Source: Desulfosporosinus acidiphilus SJ4 (lineage in GTDB: Bacteria; Bacillota; Desulfitobacteriia; Desulfitobacteriales; Desulfitobacteriaceae). From it: DNA of 64,000 bases. The translations under genes were made by a program, and so were the position numbers. The notes below the pieces were generated by a model, which worked only from the letters and a program-made list of their open reading frames with translations, had not been told where the DNA came from and ran no database searches. Position 1 is the first letter of the stretch. Each line of letters starts with the position of its first letter. Below, in pieces: positions 1 to 7,797 of the stretch. The DNA is taken from NCBI RefSeq assembly GCF_000255115.2, contig NC_018068.1, forward strand, positions 1,769,977 to 1,833,976. The letters are read 5' to 3'.

Positions 1-1317
1 TGAAGCACCACTTGTATAGGTGGTGAAAAACACTAAATCTCCTGGACGAAGGTCATTTTTACTGACCGGATTTCCCGAAGCAAACTGAGCATAGGAGGTA
101 CGGGGCAGGGATATTCCGGAATTTGCGTATACATATTTCGTAAATCCCGAGCAGTCAAAGCCGCTGCGAGATGATCCGCCGAACACATAGGGAGTTCCTT
201 CCAGACTGAGTGCGCGACCTACTAAAGAGGAATCGCCATTGCTGCTTCCGCGTGAAACTGCATAAGCAACAGTCACATTACCTGGCCCTTTAGCGATAAC
301 TTGATCAACAGGTTCTTTAGTGACATTTTCGGCTAATACTTTCTTTGTTACATCAATGCCATTTTTTCGAACATAGGAATAGGTCACTAATTTGGAGCCG
401 TTGCTTCCTTGGGTAATAACCTTTGTACTGCCGTATCCCAGATTGGGATCAAGTTTAGCGACAACATCGTAAGGAATAGCTTCAGATCCCGAATAGGTTC
501 CCTCACTGACGACTGTAAGAAAGGGTGTCGAATCCACAAGTTTTATAACTTCGCCGGGTTTCAATGTCGAATTCTTAGTTGCTCCAGGATTGCCGGCTAA
601 TACTTCATCGGTCAACATGTTATTTTTACGAGCAATTAGCCACCAGGAATCATTGGGTTGAACGGTGTAACTTTTTGTCGTTATTTTGCCATCCAACAAT
701 ACTTTATAAGCTTGATCTACCGGTTTTATTTGATCCGGAGAGACTTCAGCTTTTTCAACATTAACTTTCTCGGCAAAACTTATGGAAGTGACTTTGTTTT
801 CCGAACTCGGTTTAGAATAATGATCTTGATATTCTTTGAGAACTTTATCTGCATCTTCTTTTGTGGGTAACACTGCGATAACTGACCCATCTGCTTCTAA
901 TTTATAACCATCAACATAACAGGTGATGTCATTCGCCAGGCTTGTTTCATCTAAAGCAGATTCAAGATAGACCGCCGGCCTAACTCTAAGGTTCTCATAA
1001 GTAATAACATCATGAGTTTTGGCAACGATTCCATAGGGCTGCCCTTTTTCTTCTAAAATCGAATTAACGAGGCTTTGAGCTGTAGCTGCATCTCTTACCA
1101 GGCCAACTTGATGGCCGTTAATGAGTACAGCAGCCGCTGCCGTCGTAGTCGTAAGATTATAGGTGACCCCGCCTAATAAAATGAGGGAAACAGATAAGGT
1201 TCCGATAACTTTTGGTGACTTCCAGGATATTCTTTTCAAGGTATGAGACCAATCGAAATCTTTGATTCGGTTAAGTACTTCGCCTTGAATCTGAGACAGT
1301 TTACGAGACCATTGCAT
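1..1317 (-). CDS. Cell-wall endopeptidase, LysM-G5-NlpC/P60 (3' end cut by window edge)
   Basis: Read on the minus strand, an open frame starts at ATG 1317 behind an AAGGTGA site and runs off position 1 after 439 codons. It shows a membrane/signal segment near residues 38-60, a LysM-like repeat (YTVQPNDSWWLIARKNN), a G5-like domain beginning TPFLTVVSEG, and an NlpC/P60 catalytic start (GFDCSGFTKYVY, with the nucleophile Cys). The catalytic His and third residue lie outside the window. The family hydrolyses peptide bonds in peptidoglycan stems after export. The long leader carries a c-di-AMP riboswitch, the classic regulator of such hydrolases, so expression should follow wall or osmotic state. 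Family call is firm; exact bond specificity is unknown. Confidence 0.9.
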   Translation of the reverse strand, partial: MQWSRKLSQIQGEVLNRIKDFDWSHTLKRISWKSPKVIGTLSVSLILLGGVTYNLTTTTAAAAVLINGHQVGLVRDAATAQSLVNSILEEKGQPYGIVAKTHDVITYENLRVRPAVYLESALDETSLANDITCYVDGYKLEADGSVIAVLPTKEDADKVLKEYQDHYSKPSSENKVTSISFAEKVNVEKAEVSPDQIKPVDQAYKVLLDGKITTKSYTVQPNDSWWLIARKNNMLTDEVLAGNPGATKNSTLKPGEVIKLVDSTPFLTVVSEGTYSGSEAIPYDVVAKLDPNLGYGSTKVITQGSNGSKLVTYSYVRKNGIDVTKKVLAENVTKEPVDQVIAKGPGNVTVAYAVSRGSSNGDSSLVGRALSLEGTPYVFGGSSRSGFDCSGFTKYVYANSGISLPRTSYAQFASGNPVSKNDLRPGDLVFFTTYTSGAS

Positions 1318-1334
1318 ATTTTCTTCACCTTTTT

Positions 1335-1446
1335 CAGCCTACGAGGTTAGTTGACGGATTCGGGCAAGAAGGTGTAAGCCCTTCGCAATATTTGCGATTA
1401 ACCCCATAAAAAAATCCCCCGCTCTAGACGACACTAGATTCGGCTT
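1335..1446 (-). promoter_or_regulatory. c-di-AMP riboswitch (ydaO/yuaA type)
   Basis: In the minus-strand leader of the cell-wall endopeptidase, the hallmark 3' core CCCGAATCCGTCAACTAACC followed by TCGTAGGC lies at 1336-1364. Upstream in the same strand are GAGCGGGGGA and GGGGTTAATC blocks, in the order expected for the ydaO family. The element ends only about 6 bases before the ribosome site of the hydrolase gene. No clear terminator lies between it and the start codon, so control may be at translation or by an unseen hairpin. The rest of the 1447-1667 gap is AT-rich with no other clear feature. Confidence 0.85.
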
Positions 1447-1667
1447 TCCTTCTCCTTTCATTGACATATCATTAATTATTCGACACTATATGCAAATGTC
1501 CTCTAATTTTATTCTTGAAAAACTTGTTAATGTTTTAACAAGTTCTAAAAAAGGAAGTTTTTTTAAATGGATTCCGCGTAATCTCTCTTAGTTAATGGGT
1601 AGACTAAGCATACTGAGCAAGGTAAAAGTATAGTTCAAGCATTGAATTATCTAAGGGAGGTGCTATT

Positions 1668-1973
1668 TTGTATAAACTCAATTCAATTCAACGGGAAGAA
1701 ATAGTTGATTCTTTTTGTAAGGTTGTGGATACTGGAAATTCAGAATTAATCAGTGAGGACTTGTATAATCACTTGAACTTAAATTGTAATTTCCCTTCTC
1801 ATTTTAGTTTGGCAGGTTTTCGAGACTCGTATAGCGGGGAACATTTCCAGGAGTTTGTAGATTCTTTTAATCATCATTCCCCGCAAAGTCAATGGCTTGA
1901 TGCGCCGGAAATCAGCTGCGAATTTAGGGACTTAAATCAAACTCTGGCCGATTATGCAAGTTCTCATATCTAG
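1668..1973 (+). CDS. Hypothetical protein, 101 aa
   Basis: Start is TTG at 1668, supported by a strong AAGGGAGGTG site seven bases upstream. The product is acidic, soluble-looking and without a signal peptide or membrane segment; it has three Cys but no recognisable metal motif. I do not recognise a family. The gene stands alone, convergent with the NtrC-type regulator gene, and a 12-bp palindrome (TTAACCGGTTAA, 1982-1993) sits between them. The good ribosome site and full-length frame argue for a real gene, but function is unknown. Confidence 0.6.
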   Translation: MYKLNSIQREEIVDSFCKVVDTGNSELISEDLYNHLNLNCNFPSHFSLAGFRDSYSGEHFQEFVDSFNHHSPQSQWLDAPEISCEFRDLNQTLADYASSHI

Positions 1974-1995
1974 TAAAAGTATTAACCGGTTAAAT

Positions 1996-3342
1996 TTAGA
2001 TTTTTATGCCATATTTCTGCAGACGATAAAGCAGAGTGGGGCGGGTAATTCCCAAATATTTAGCGACTTTGGTTTGATTATAGTTATGTTTTTCCAAAGC
2101 CTTGATGATGAGGTGCTTCTCCAATTCTCCTAAGGAGAAGCCATCTTCTGAAAGATTTATCTCAGGGGTTGTTGATACTTCTAGATGGGTTAGTAATTCT
2201 CTGGGAAAATGTATTGATTGAATCTCTGAACCCTGACAAACAATAAGTGCTCTTTCAATGACATTCTGCAACTCTCTGATGTTTCCGGGCCAGTTATATT
2301 GCGTCAGGGTTTTCATTGCCTCAGAAGAAATTTTCTTGCTTTTCGTAGGATCAAATTTCTCCAGGAAATGATTGACCAGGAGGGGGATGTCTTCTTTCCT
2401 TGAACGCAGCGGCGGCATAACGATACGCATAACATTTAAACGATAGTAAAGATCTTCACGGAAGGTTCCATTAGCAATTGCCGTGGTAAGATCTCGATTA
2501 GTGGTGGCAATAACTCTCACATCTACATGAATTGTTTCAGTCCCGCCTACTCTTTGGAAACACCTTTCTTGTAATACTCTAAGTAATTTAACCTGCATGC
2601 TTATGGGCATTTCGCCAATTTCGTCGAGGAGAATGGTTCCCTTATCAGCTACCTCGAAGCGCCCCTTCTTTTTGCCGGTGGCGCCGGTAAAGGCCCCTTT
2701 TTCATGCCCGAACAATTCACTTTCCAACAGGTGTTCAGGAAGGGCGGCACAGTTTACGGCCACAAAGGGTTTGTCAAAACGATTACTGGCTTTATGAATT
2801 TCCACTGCGGCGACCTCTTTACCTGTTCCACTTTCACCGGTGATCAGGACGGTGGTACCGGTTTTCGCAACCTGTCGGATTAAGAGAGTAACTTCTTTCA
2901 TAGGTTCGCTCTGCCCAATGAGTTTACCATATTGTTTCCCTAATTCCTGTTGCAGAAAATTGACTTGGCTTTCTAAGTTGGAAAGGTGTAAGGCCTGTTG
3001 AACTTGAACTTTAATTTTTTCAAGTTTAAATGGTTTGGTAATGTAATCGGTAGCCCCAAGTTTCATGGCTTCGATGGCAGTGTCAATGGTTCCGTGGGCC
3101 GTTATCATTATAACAGGGATCTTTGAGTTTAATGCTTTTAGCTCTTTTAAAACCTCAATGCCGTCAATATCGGGCATTTTTAAATCCAAAATCACCAGTG
3201 AGGGTTCATTTGTCTGGGCCAAACGAATTCCGTCTAAGCCTCTTGTGGCAGTCATCACCTGATAGCCCTCGTGGCTTAGTGCTCTTTCGAGGGCCCAGCA
3301 CATTCTTTCTTCGTCGTCAACGACCAGAATTTTCGGTGTCAT
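1996..3342 (-). CDS. Sigma54-dependent NtrC-family response regulator
   Basis: Three domains in order. A receiver domain comes first (KILVVDDEE; acceptor Asp in VILDLKMPD). An AAA+ domain follows, with Walker A GESGTGKE, the sigma54-contacting GAFTGA loop and Walker B GTILLDEIGEM. A Fis-type helix-turn-helix ends the protein (TKVAKYLGITRPTLLYRLQ). Start ATG 3342 fits the AAAGGAGTG site; the GTG at 3351 would overlap that site. The gene overlaps the kinase gene by 26 bases, so they form one two-component operon. Such proteins open sigma54 promoters from upstream sites. A -24/-12 promoter with two upstream palindromes lies just beyond the kinase gene and is the obvious target. Confidence 0.95.
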   Translation of the reverse strand: MTPKILVVDDEERMCWALERALSHEGYQVMTATRGLDGIRLAQTNEPSLVILDLKMPDIDGIEVLKELKALNSKIPVIMITAHGTIDTAIEAMKLGATDYITKPFKLEKIKVQVQQALHLSNLESQVNFLQQELGKQYGKLIGQSEPMKEVTLLIRQVAKTGTTVLITGESGTGKEVAAVEIHKASNRFDKPFVAVNCAALPEHLLESELFGHEKGAFTGATGKKKGRFEVADKGTILLDEIGEMPISMQVKLLRVLQERCFQRVGGTETIHVDVRVIATTNRDLTTAIANGTFREDLYYRLNVMRIVMPPLRSRKEDIPLLVNHFLEKFDPTKSKKISSEAMKTLTQYNWPGNIRELQNVIERALIVCQGSEIQSIHFPRELLTHLEVSTTPEINLSEDGFSLGELEKHLIIKALEKHNYNQTKVAKYLGITRPTLLYRLQKYGIKI

Positions 3343-4879
3343 CAAAATCACTCCTTTCGCCGAAGTTGGGCATTACAGGAAGATTAACTTTAAAGGTTGT
3401 TCCTTTTCCCGGTTCGCTGTCCACCTCAATAGTTCCGCCATGTAGTTTAATACTTTGATAGGAAATTGACAGGCCAAGACCGGTACCTGTCTTTTTTGTC
3501 GTATAAAAGGGGTCAAATATTCTTGATTTATCGCTGGTTTGGATACCCTCACCGGTATCGGAAAAACTTACGGCAATTGCGTTTTTTCCTTCTTCAGTTG
3601 TTATTGTCAACTCGCCGCCTTCAGGCATAGCTTCGGCGGCATTGACGATGATATTGACAAAAACTTGTTTCAGCTTTTCTGTATCGGCCAATATTCCGGA
3701 TAATTTTTTGCTTAGATGCAATTTAACGTTGATCTTTTGCTTACGTAACATTGCGGCAGAGAAAGAGAGGACTCCTTTAATTAGATCATTGACCGAGCAC
3801 TCTTTCGTAGCAACTTTTGTAGGTCGTCCAAAATCCAAAAGCTCTTGGATCTCAAAATCCTGACGGTCGATTTGTTCTTCAATTGCCCGTGTGAATTCTT
3901 CAATACCGCTCACTTGAGAGTATTCTTCTTTCATGAGCTCCACTAAAGTTTTAATGATAGCAATTGGATTGCGTAACTCATGAGCTACTCCGGTTGCCAA
4001 ACGGCCAAGGGCAATTAAATGTTCGGATTGCCTCAATTGATCTTCCAAGCGTTCCTTTTCACTCAGGCCCACCGCCAGGCGATTCACGGCCATTGCCACC
4101 TGCCCGAGTTCCCCAGGCATCTCGGGCAATAAATGATGGATATCCTTTTCCATGCTGTTTAATCCCTGCTTTAGACGGTTTACTCCGGTAGTTAAGTTTC
4201 TGATTACGATAAGGGCGCCTATCATAACAATGGCTAGAACACCAAGGATAAAATATCTGAGCAGATTTCGAAACAAACTACTTTGGTAAAAGAAGGGATT
4301 AAGACGTTCCTCAACCCACATTACCGCAACCACTTTTTGGTTAAGGGCAACGGGAGATATATATTCCACAACTTGATCATTCCACACACCACTAATACGA
4401 AAGAGTTGTGTATTGCTCATCTCAGTGGCAATTAATCCAGGTTTCGTATTATCAAAGATATCCTTTTCTCGCTGAGCCTCTTCAGCGGGTGAGAGGTTAC
4501 GATAATTATGTAGGAAACCAAGTACAGTTATCTTATCTTGTTTAGGTAAATATAATCCGAAGCGAATTCCTAAATTAGCTTGTATCTGAGGGTTGACAAC
4601 CTTGGTAAATTCGTCCTGGAGAAGGGTTGAAGAGATATCTTGCGCTGACGGCGATATAGACTGAAGATGTTGAGTGAAATCCTTATTGATGCTGTTGACC
4701 AAAGCCTCCAGTCGCTGCTCTTTGTCTAAAAATACTACTTCATCAGTCTTTGAAGCAAAGAAAATATCATACATCAGGGCTACAGATGGAACAAGCATGA
4801 TGACCGCTATAATAATCACAATTTGGTTTGTCAAACTGCTGCTTTTAAATGTAGTGAACAGTTTATTTTCCTTCAGCAC
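3317..4879 (-). CDS. Membrane sensor histidine kinase (NtrB/ZraS type)
   Basis: Two membrane segments (about residues 20-45 and 205-230) bracket an extracytoplasmic sensing domain of roughly 160 residues. Then come HAMP, a HisKA H-box (GVAHELRNPIAIIKT) and HATPase boxes (NIIVNAAEAMP, DTGEGI, GTGLGLSIS). All catalytic boxes look intact. Start GTG 4879 follows an AGGAAG site at good distance; an in-frame GTG at 4888 overlaps that site. It should phosphorylate the adjoining NtrC-type regulator. The signal is not evident from the sequence. The divergent upstream region holds palindromes that could serve both directions. Confidence 0.92.
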   Translation of the reverse strand: MLKENKLFTTFKSSSLTNQIVIIIAVIMLVPSVALMYDIFFASKTDEVVFLDKEQRLEALVNSINKDFTQHLQSISPSAQDISSTLLQDEFTKVVNPQIQANLGIRFGLYLPKQDKITVLGFLHNYRNLSPAEEAQREKDIFDNTKPGLIATEMSNTQLFRISGVWNDQVVEYISPVALNQKVVAVMWVEERLNPFFYQSSLFRNLLRYFILGVLAIVMIGALIVIRNLTTGVNRLKQGLNSMEKDIHHLLPEMPGELGQVAMAVNRLAVGLSEKERLEDQLRQSEHLIALGRLATGVAHELRNPIAIIKTLVELMKEEYSQVSGIEEFTRAIEEQIDRQDFEIQELLDFGRPTKVATKECSVNDLIKGVLSFSAAMLRKQKINVKLHLSKKLSGILADTEKLKQVFVNIIVNAAEAMPEGGELTITTEEGKNAIAVSFSDTGEGIQTSDKSRIFDPFYTTKKTGTGLGLSISYQSIKLHGGTIEVDSEPGKGTTFKVNLPVMPNFGERSDFDDTENSGR

Positions 4880-4900
4880 TAAATTCACTTCCTTTATTTA

Positions 4901-4920
4901 ATTGTAGCATATGCTACAAT
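4901..4920. promoter_or_regulatory. Perfect 20-bp palindrome, distal candidate activator site
   Basis: ATTGTAGCATATGCTACAAT is a perfect palindrome. The same core (TGTAGCATATGCTACA) occurs again at 5027-5042, centre to centre 124 bp. It lies close to the kinase start and about 200 bp upstream of the sigma54 promoter at 5095, so it could bind the NtrC-type regulator for activation and for autoregulation. Confidence 0.7.
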
Positions 4921-5023
4921 TATTATTGAATATAATATATTTTTTAGCAAATGATTTAAACTAATGAAAACAAGAGATTTCACGATGTACATAGATGAAA
5001 TGATAGAAAAACGGCCATTTTCG

Positions 5024-5045
5024 AAGTGTAGCATATGCTACACTT
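5024..5045. promoter_or_regulatory. Perfect 22-bp palindrome, proximal candidate activator site
   Basis: A perfect palindrome with core TGTAGCATATGCTACA, identical to the core at 4903-4918. Its centre is about 85 bp upstream of the start predicted from the -24/-12 promoter at 5095-5110, the usual place for an NtrC-family upstream activating sequence. Confidence 0.72.
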
Positions 5046-5094
5046 TCATTGCCGTTAAGAGCTGGAGGAATGGTATATTGCGGGTTTTGGAGTC

Positions 5095-5110
5095 TGGCAT
5101 GGAGTTTGCA
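5095..5110 (+). promoter_or_regulatory. Sigma54 (-24/-12) promoter
   Basis: TGGCATGGAGTTTGCA matches the RpoN consensus (TGGCAC-N5-TTGCA), with the invariant GG and GC dinucleotides separated by exactly 10 bases. Transcription would begin near 5121 and read into the unknown gene at 5200. Together with the neighbouring NtrC/kinase pair and two palindromes, this makes a complete enhancer-dependent unit. Confidence 0.8.
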
Positions 5111-5199
5111 ATAACAAAACTACATCGTAATTAAACTGCAAATCAATAAGCTTTTTCTGCATAAGGCTTATTACCATGAATCGAAAGGTGGAATTCATC

Positions 5200-5829
5200 T
5201 TGTCCAGCTTATTACTTAATAAGTATTCACCTTTAATTGAAGAGATAAAAACAGAGTCTGGGGATAAATCATCTCATATTTGGCTCTTAGTCAATCCTAA
5301 ATATCCTTCTGTCAATAATGATATTTGGATACCCATTTTAGAAGTGATTCAAGACAAAGTATATCGAACATTAAAAAATAGAATCAACACTCGGAATATT
5401 TATATAAAAAATACAATCAGCGACATTGGATTAGTCTCAAACGGTTCATTACTTGGGTCGGCTGAAATTGCTGAAGATATAGGGTCATTGAGGGAAAGTA
5501 TTTTCGAATATCGACCCAAAATGATAGTTACATTTGGCAATCTAACCTATGAACTAGTGAACCGTATCTGTGAAATACGATCTGAAGAAGGGCCGAAGTA
5601 TTGGAATAGTTCGAATTTAGAATATGAATTCGTGCAATCCATAGCCAACTTTGATATCAACAAGATCAATCGGATTCCCCTGCCTCGCCAAATTACGGCT
5701 AAAAGTACGTCGATGGAAAAATATGATTCCTATTGGGAAGAGCGTGACAATTATTTCAGGGATGTTGGAACCATGATTGCCGATAGAATTATTGAAAATA
5801 AGGATCATCTTAATATTTGGATTGATTAG
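5200..5829 (+). CDS. Unknown protein, sole visible target of the sigma54 promoter
   Basis: The best ribosome site (AAAGGTGG, 5184-5191) points to TTG 5200; an in-frame ATG at 5176 lacks one. The product is about 209 aa, soluble, without signal peptide. A segment YRPKMIVTFGNLTYELV followed later by IPLPRQ recalls the hydrophobic strand and distal motif of uracil-DNA-glycosylase-like folds, but this is weak and I do not assign a function. The gene is monocistronic, closed by an 18-bp inverted repeat right after its stop codon. It is expected to be silent unless the neighbouring two-component system is active. Confidence 0.7.
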   Translation: MSSLLLNKYSPLIEEIKTESGDKSSHIWLLVNPKYPSVNNDIWIPILEVIQDKVYRTLKNRINTRNIYIKNTISDIGLVSNGSLLGSAEIAEDIGSLRESIFEYRPKMIVTFGNLTYELVNRICEIRSEEGPKYWNSSNLEYEFVQSIANFDINKINRIPLPRQITAKSTSMEKYDSYWEERDNYFRDVGTMIADRIIENKDHLNIWID

Positions 5830-5869
5830 TTCAAGTCCCCACTTATCCATAAAGTGGGGACTTGAACTA
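5827..5869 (+). terminator. Long hairpin terminator after the unknown gene
   Basis: The arms 5827-5844 and 5852-5869 pair perfectly (18 bp, core AAGTCCCCACTT) around a 7-base loop. The stop codon of the unknown gene lies within the first arm. The following T tract is weak (ATTTAGTCTTTT), so termination or 3'-end protection are both possible. Confidence 0.65.
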
Positions 5870-5878
5870 TTTAGTCTT

Positions 5879-6032
5879 TTAGTCAAGAGATTTATTTAAA
5901 AGGACCATATGTATAGGATCTTCCCACTAACCGTTAATTATGAGATATTTTTCAGCTAAGCCTTCGTCATAAAATCCAAGTTTTTCTACCACTCTTAATG
6001 AACAGAGATTTCGGGGCAGGAGGTTGGCTTAT
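5879..6032 (-). pseudogene. Decayed GNAT (RimJ/RimL-type) acetyltransferase fragment
   Basis: The minus strand encodes the C-terminal signature of a RimJ-type N-acetyltransferase: ANLLPRNLCSLRVVEKLGF, then YDEGLAEKYLIING, a TAG stop at 5927-5929, then WEDPIHMVLLNK. Upstream, LHRI can be read in another frame, implying a small deletion. No start or N-terminal half is visible. This is a relic, not a working gene. The rest of the 5830-6210 gap holds the upstream hairpin and nothing else I can name. Confidence 0.7.
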
Positions 6033-6210
6033 GCGATGCAGCCCCAGGGATGAAAATAAAAGTCCATAAAAAGAGCCTCCGGGTTATGACATTGGGTATA
6101 TCGTAACAGAGAGGCTAAACTTTATACTCATATTATTTGTGTCCTACATAAAACTCTATACCTTGAAGGATTTAGCTTGGTAAAGTAGTGACTCTGTAAG
6201 GTCTGAATAA

Positions 6211-6888
6211 TTATAAAACTCTTCTGGCTCCCAAATATACAGACGTCCAATAAGGGCCAATGGTATAAATCGTAACCCCTTTAGAACTGGAAGCATTAAT
6301 GAATTGATCGTTTCCAATATAGATACCATCGTGGTCTTCTACACCGTTCTTGGCAATTGAGAAGAAGATCAGATCGCCAGGCTGTAAATCACTAAAACTT
6401 ACGGGTGTTCCCACCGTGTATTGATCCTGTGATACCCGTGGTAAAGTAATTCCGTTTTGAGAAAAGACATACTGGACGAAGCCTGAACAATCAAAGCCTG
6501 TCGTGGGAGACTCTCCGCCCCATTGATAGGGGACCCCGAGATATTTTTCGGCCGTAGCAATAATAGCAGTTGTTTTGCTTGACTGTTGTTTTTCCGTATA
6601 AGCTTTGTTCAAGGAACTTGCTGTTATTGGGCCAACGATACCGTCGACACTTAAAGATTCAGCAGTCTGAAAAGCCATGACTCCCGCTTTTGTTTTCGAA
6701 CCGAAAATACCATCTGCAGTGCCAACATTATATCCTAGATAGTTAAGTTCAGTCTGTAACTGAACAACGTCGGAACCTGTTGAACCATACTTAAGCAGAG
6801 GGTCTCCTAATGAGGCTTGGGCTGTTTGTGCCAGGCCAAAAACTAAAAGAAACGCTAACAAAAAGAGACCAGTCAGTTTCTTTAACAT
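6211..6888 (-). CDS. Secreted NlpC/P60 endopeptidase with peptidoglycan-binding domain
   Basis: The N-terminus (LTGLFLLAFLLVFGLAQTAQA) is a signal peptide. It is followed by a PG_binding_1 domain (LLKYGSTGSDVVQLQTELNY ... DGIFGSKTKAGV) and an NlpC/P60 domain with nucleophile Cys in GFDCSGFVQYVF and the His in the DHDGIYIG region. At 225 aa it is a typical short exported cell-wall hydrolase. ATG 6888 follows a GAGGAGAT site. The gene is single and oriented opposite to hsp20. It likely acts outside the membrane on stem peptides during growth or sporulation; specificity is not shown by sequence. Confidence 0.93.
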   Translation of the reverse strand: MLKKLTGLFLLAFLLVFGLAQTAQASLGDPLLKYGSTGSDVVQLQTELNYLGYNVGTADGIFGSKTKAGVMAFQTAESLSVDGIVGPITASSLNKAYTEKQQSSKTTAIIATAEKYLGVPYQWGGESPTTGFDCSGFVQYVFSQNGITLPRVSQDQYTVGTPVSFSDLQPGDLIFFSIAKNGVEDHDGIYIGNDQFINASSSKGVTIYTIGPYWTSVYLGARRVL

Positions 6889-7060
6889 ATAACATCTCCT
6901 CTCAATAAAATGAATGCAACAAGAATCTTGTGTACAGTTTCATTATATTTTAAAGTTTTGGGACAAGTCTATGTATAAAATATTCCAAAAATATACCTAA
7001 GATAAAGTATATATTTCAGAGCATTTAGATAATTTTGTTATAATTTTGCAGTTTAATCTT

Positions 7061-7084
7061 AAATAGATAAATAGATAAATAGAT
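7061..7084. repeat. Three tandem copies of an 8-bp unit
   Basis: AAATAGAT is repeated three times without interruption in the AT-rich leader before hsp20, 65 bp upstream of its start codon. It may be a slippage-prone tract or a binding site; nothing in the sequence decides this. Confidence 0.8.
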
Positions 7085-7148
7085 CATAAATAATCTAATG
7101 TTTAATCAGCCATACTAGTTTTTGACAAAACTAGCGAGGTGATAGAAT

Positions 7149-7577
7149 ATGGCCTTGATTCCTTATGAACCTTTCCGGCTGTTTGATCCATTATGGCACG
7201 ATATGGATAGGATGCTCATGCGAAGAGGAAAAGAAGATGTCTCAGAATGGTTATATCGAGTTGATGTTGATGAAACCCCAACTAAGGTCATCGTCACAGC
7301 AGAAATACCGGGTATCGAAAATAAAGATGACCTGAATATTCAAGTAGACGAGAACGTTTTAACGATTCTTGGCGAGGTTAAACGATTGCAAGTGGATGAT
7401 GACCGTTCGTCAAGACATTCAGAGAGATACTATGGTACTTTTTCTCGGAGGATTACCCTTCCTGCTCTGGTTAAGACCGATGGGGCCCACGCCAGCTATC
7501 GAAATGGGGTTTTAGAGTTAACCTTCTTAAAGGATCAACACCCTGCAGCACGAAGAATCGATGTTGAATTTAGTTGA
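7149..7577 (+). CDS. Hsp20/alpha-crystallin family small heat-shock protein
   Basis: The 142-aa product has the alpha-crystallin domain from about residue 45. Typical signs are AEIPGIENKDDLNIQVDEN, the GxFxRxxxLP signature as YGTFSRRITLP, and YRNGVLELTF near the end. It is an ATP-independent holdase that binds unfolding proteins in the cytoplasm. ATG 7149 follows GAGGTGATAGAAT. A TATAAT occurs at 7039-7044, but no good -35 or CIRCE-type operator was seen. It is monocistronic, with a bidirectional terminator between it and plsC. Confidence 0.93.
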   Translation: MALIPYEPFRLFDPLWHDMDRMLMRRGKEDVSEWLYRVDVDETPTKVIVTAEIPGIENKDDLNIQVDENVLTILGEVKRLQVDDDRSSRHSERYYGTFSRRITLPALVKTDGAHASYRNGVLELTFLKDQHPAARRIDVEFS

Positions 7578-7753
7578 AGACAGCCATCCGTGGCCAAAAT
7601 GTATTCCGTATAAAGAAAACTTAGCTGGCGCTGAGCCTCCGGCGAAAGCGGCAGGTTAGTTGCACTTATGTTAGAAGATGAAGACACTGTCTTCACACGT
7701 ATTAAGTCTTCTTGCAGTATGCAACCGCAGGCTATACTTTCCAAGAGTACTAA

Positions 7754-7777
7754 AAAAACCGCCATTGAGCGGTTTTT
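7754..7777. terminator. Bidirectional terminator between hsp20 and plsC
   Basis: AAAAACCGC, a CATTGA loop, and GCGGTTTTT form a 9-bp stem with an A tract on one side and a T tract on the other. It serves the converging hsp20 (+) and acyltransferase (-) genes. Confidence 0.85.
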
Positions 7778-7797
7778 AGTGTTTGGAAAAGGTATTT

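Noticed and set aside
1-30. CACCACTTGTATAGGTGGTG hairpin resembling the intergenic element
   Set aside because: It falls inside the NlpC/P60 coding frame and codes for conserved-looking residues, so the symmetry is probably coincidental.
6060-6125. AGCCTC/GAGGCT pair as a terminator for the second NlpC/P60 gene
   Set aside because: Only 6 bp over a 35-base loop and no T run on the minus strand.
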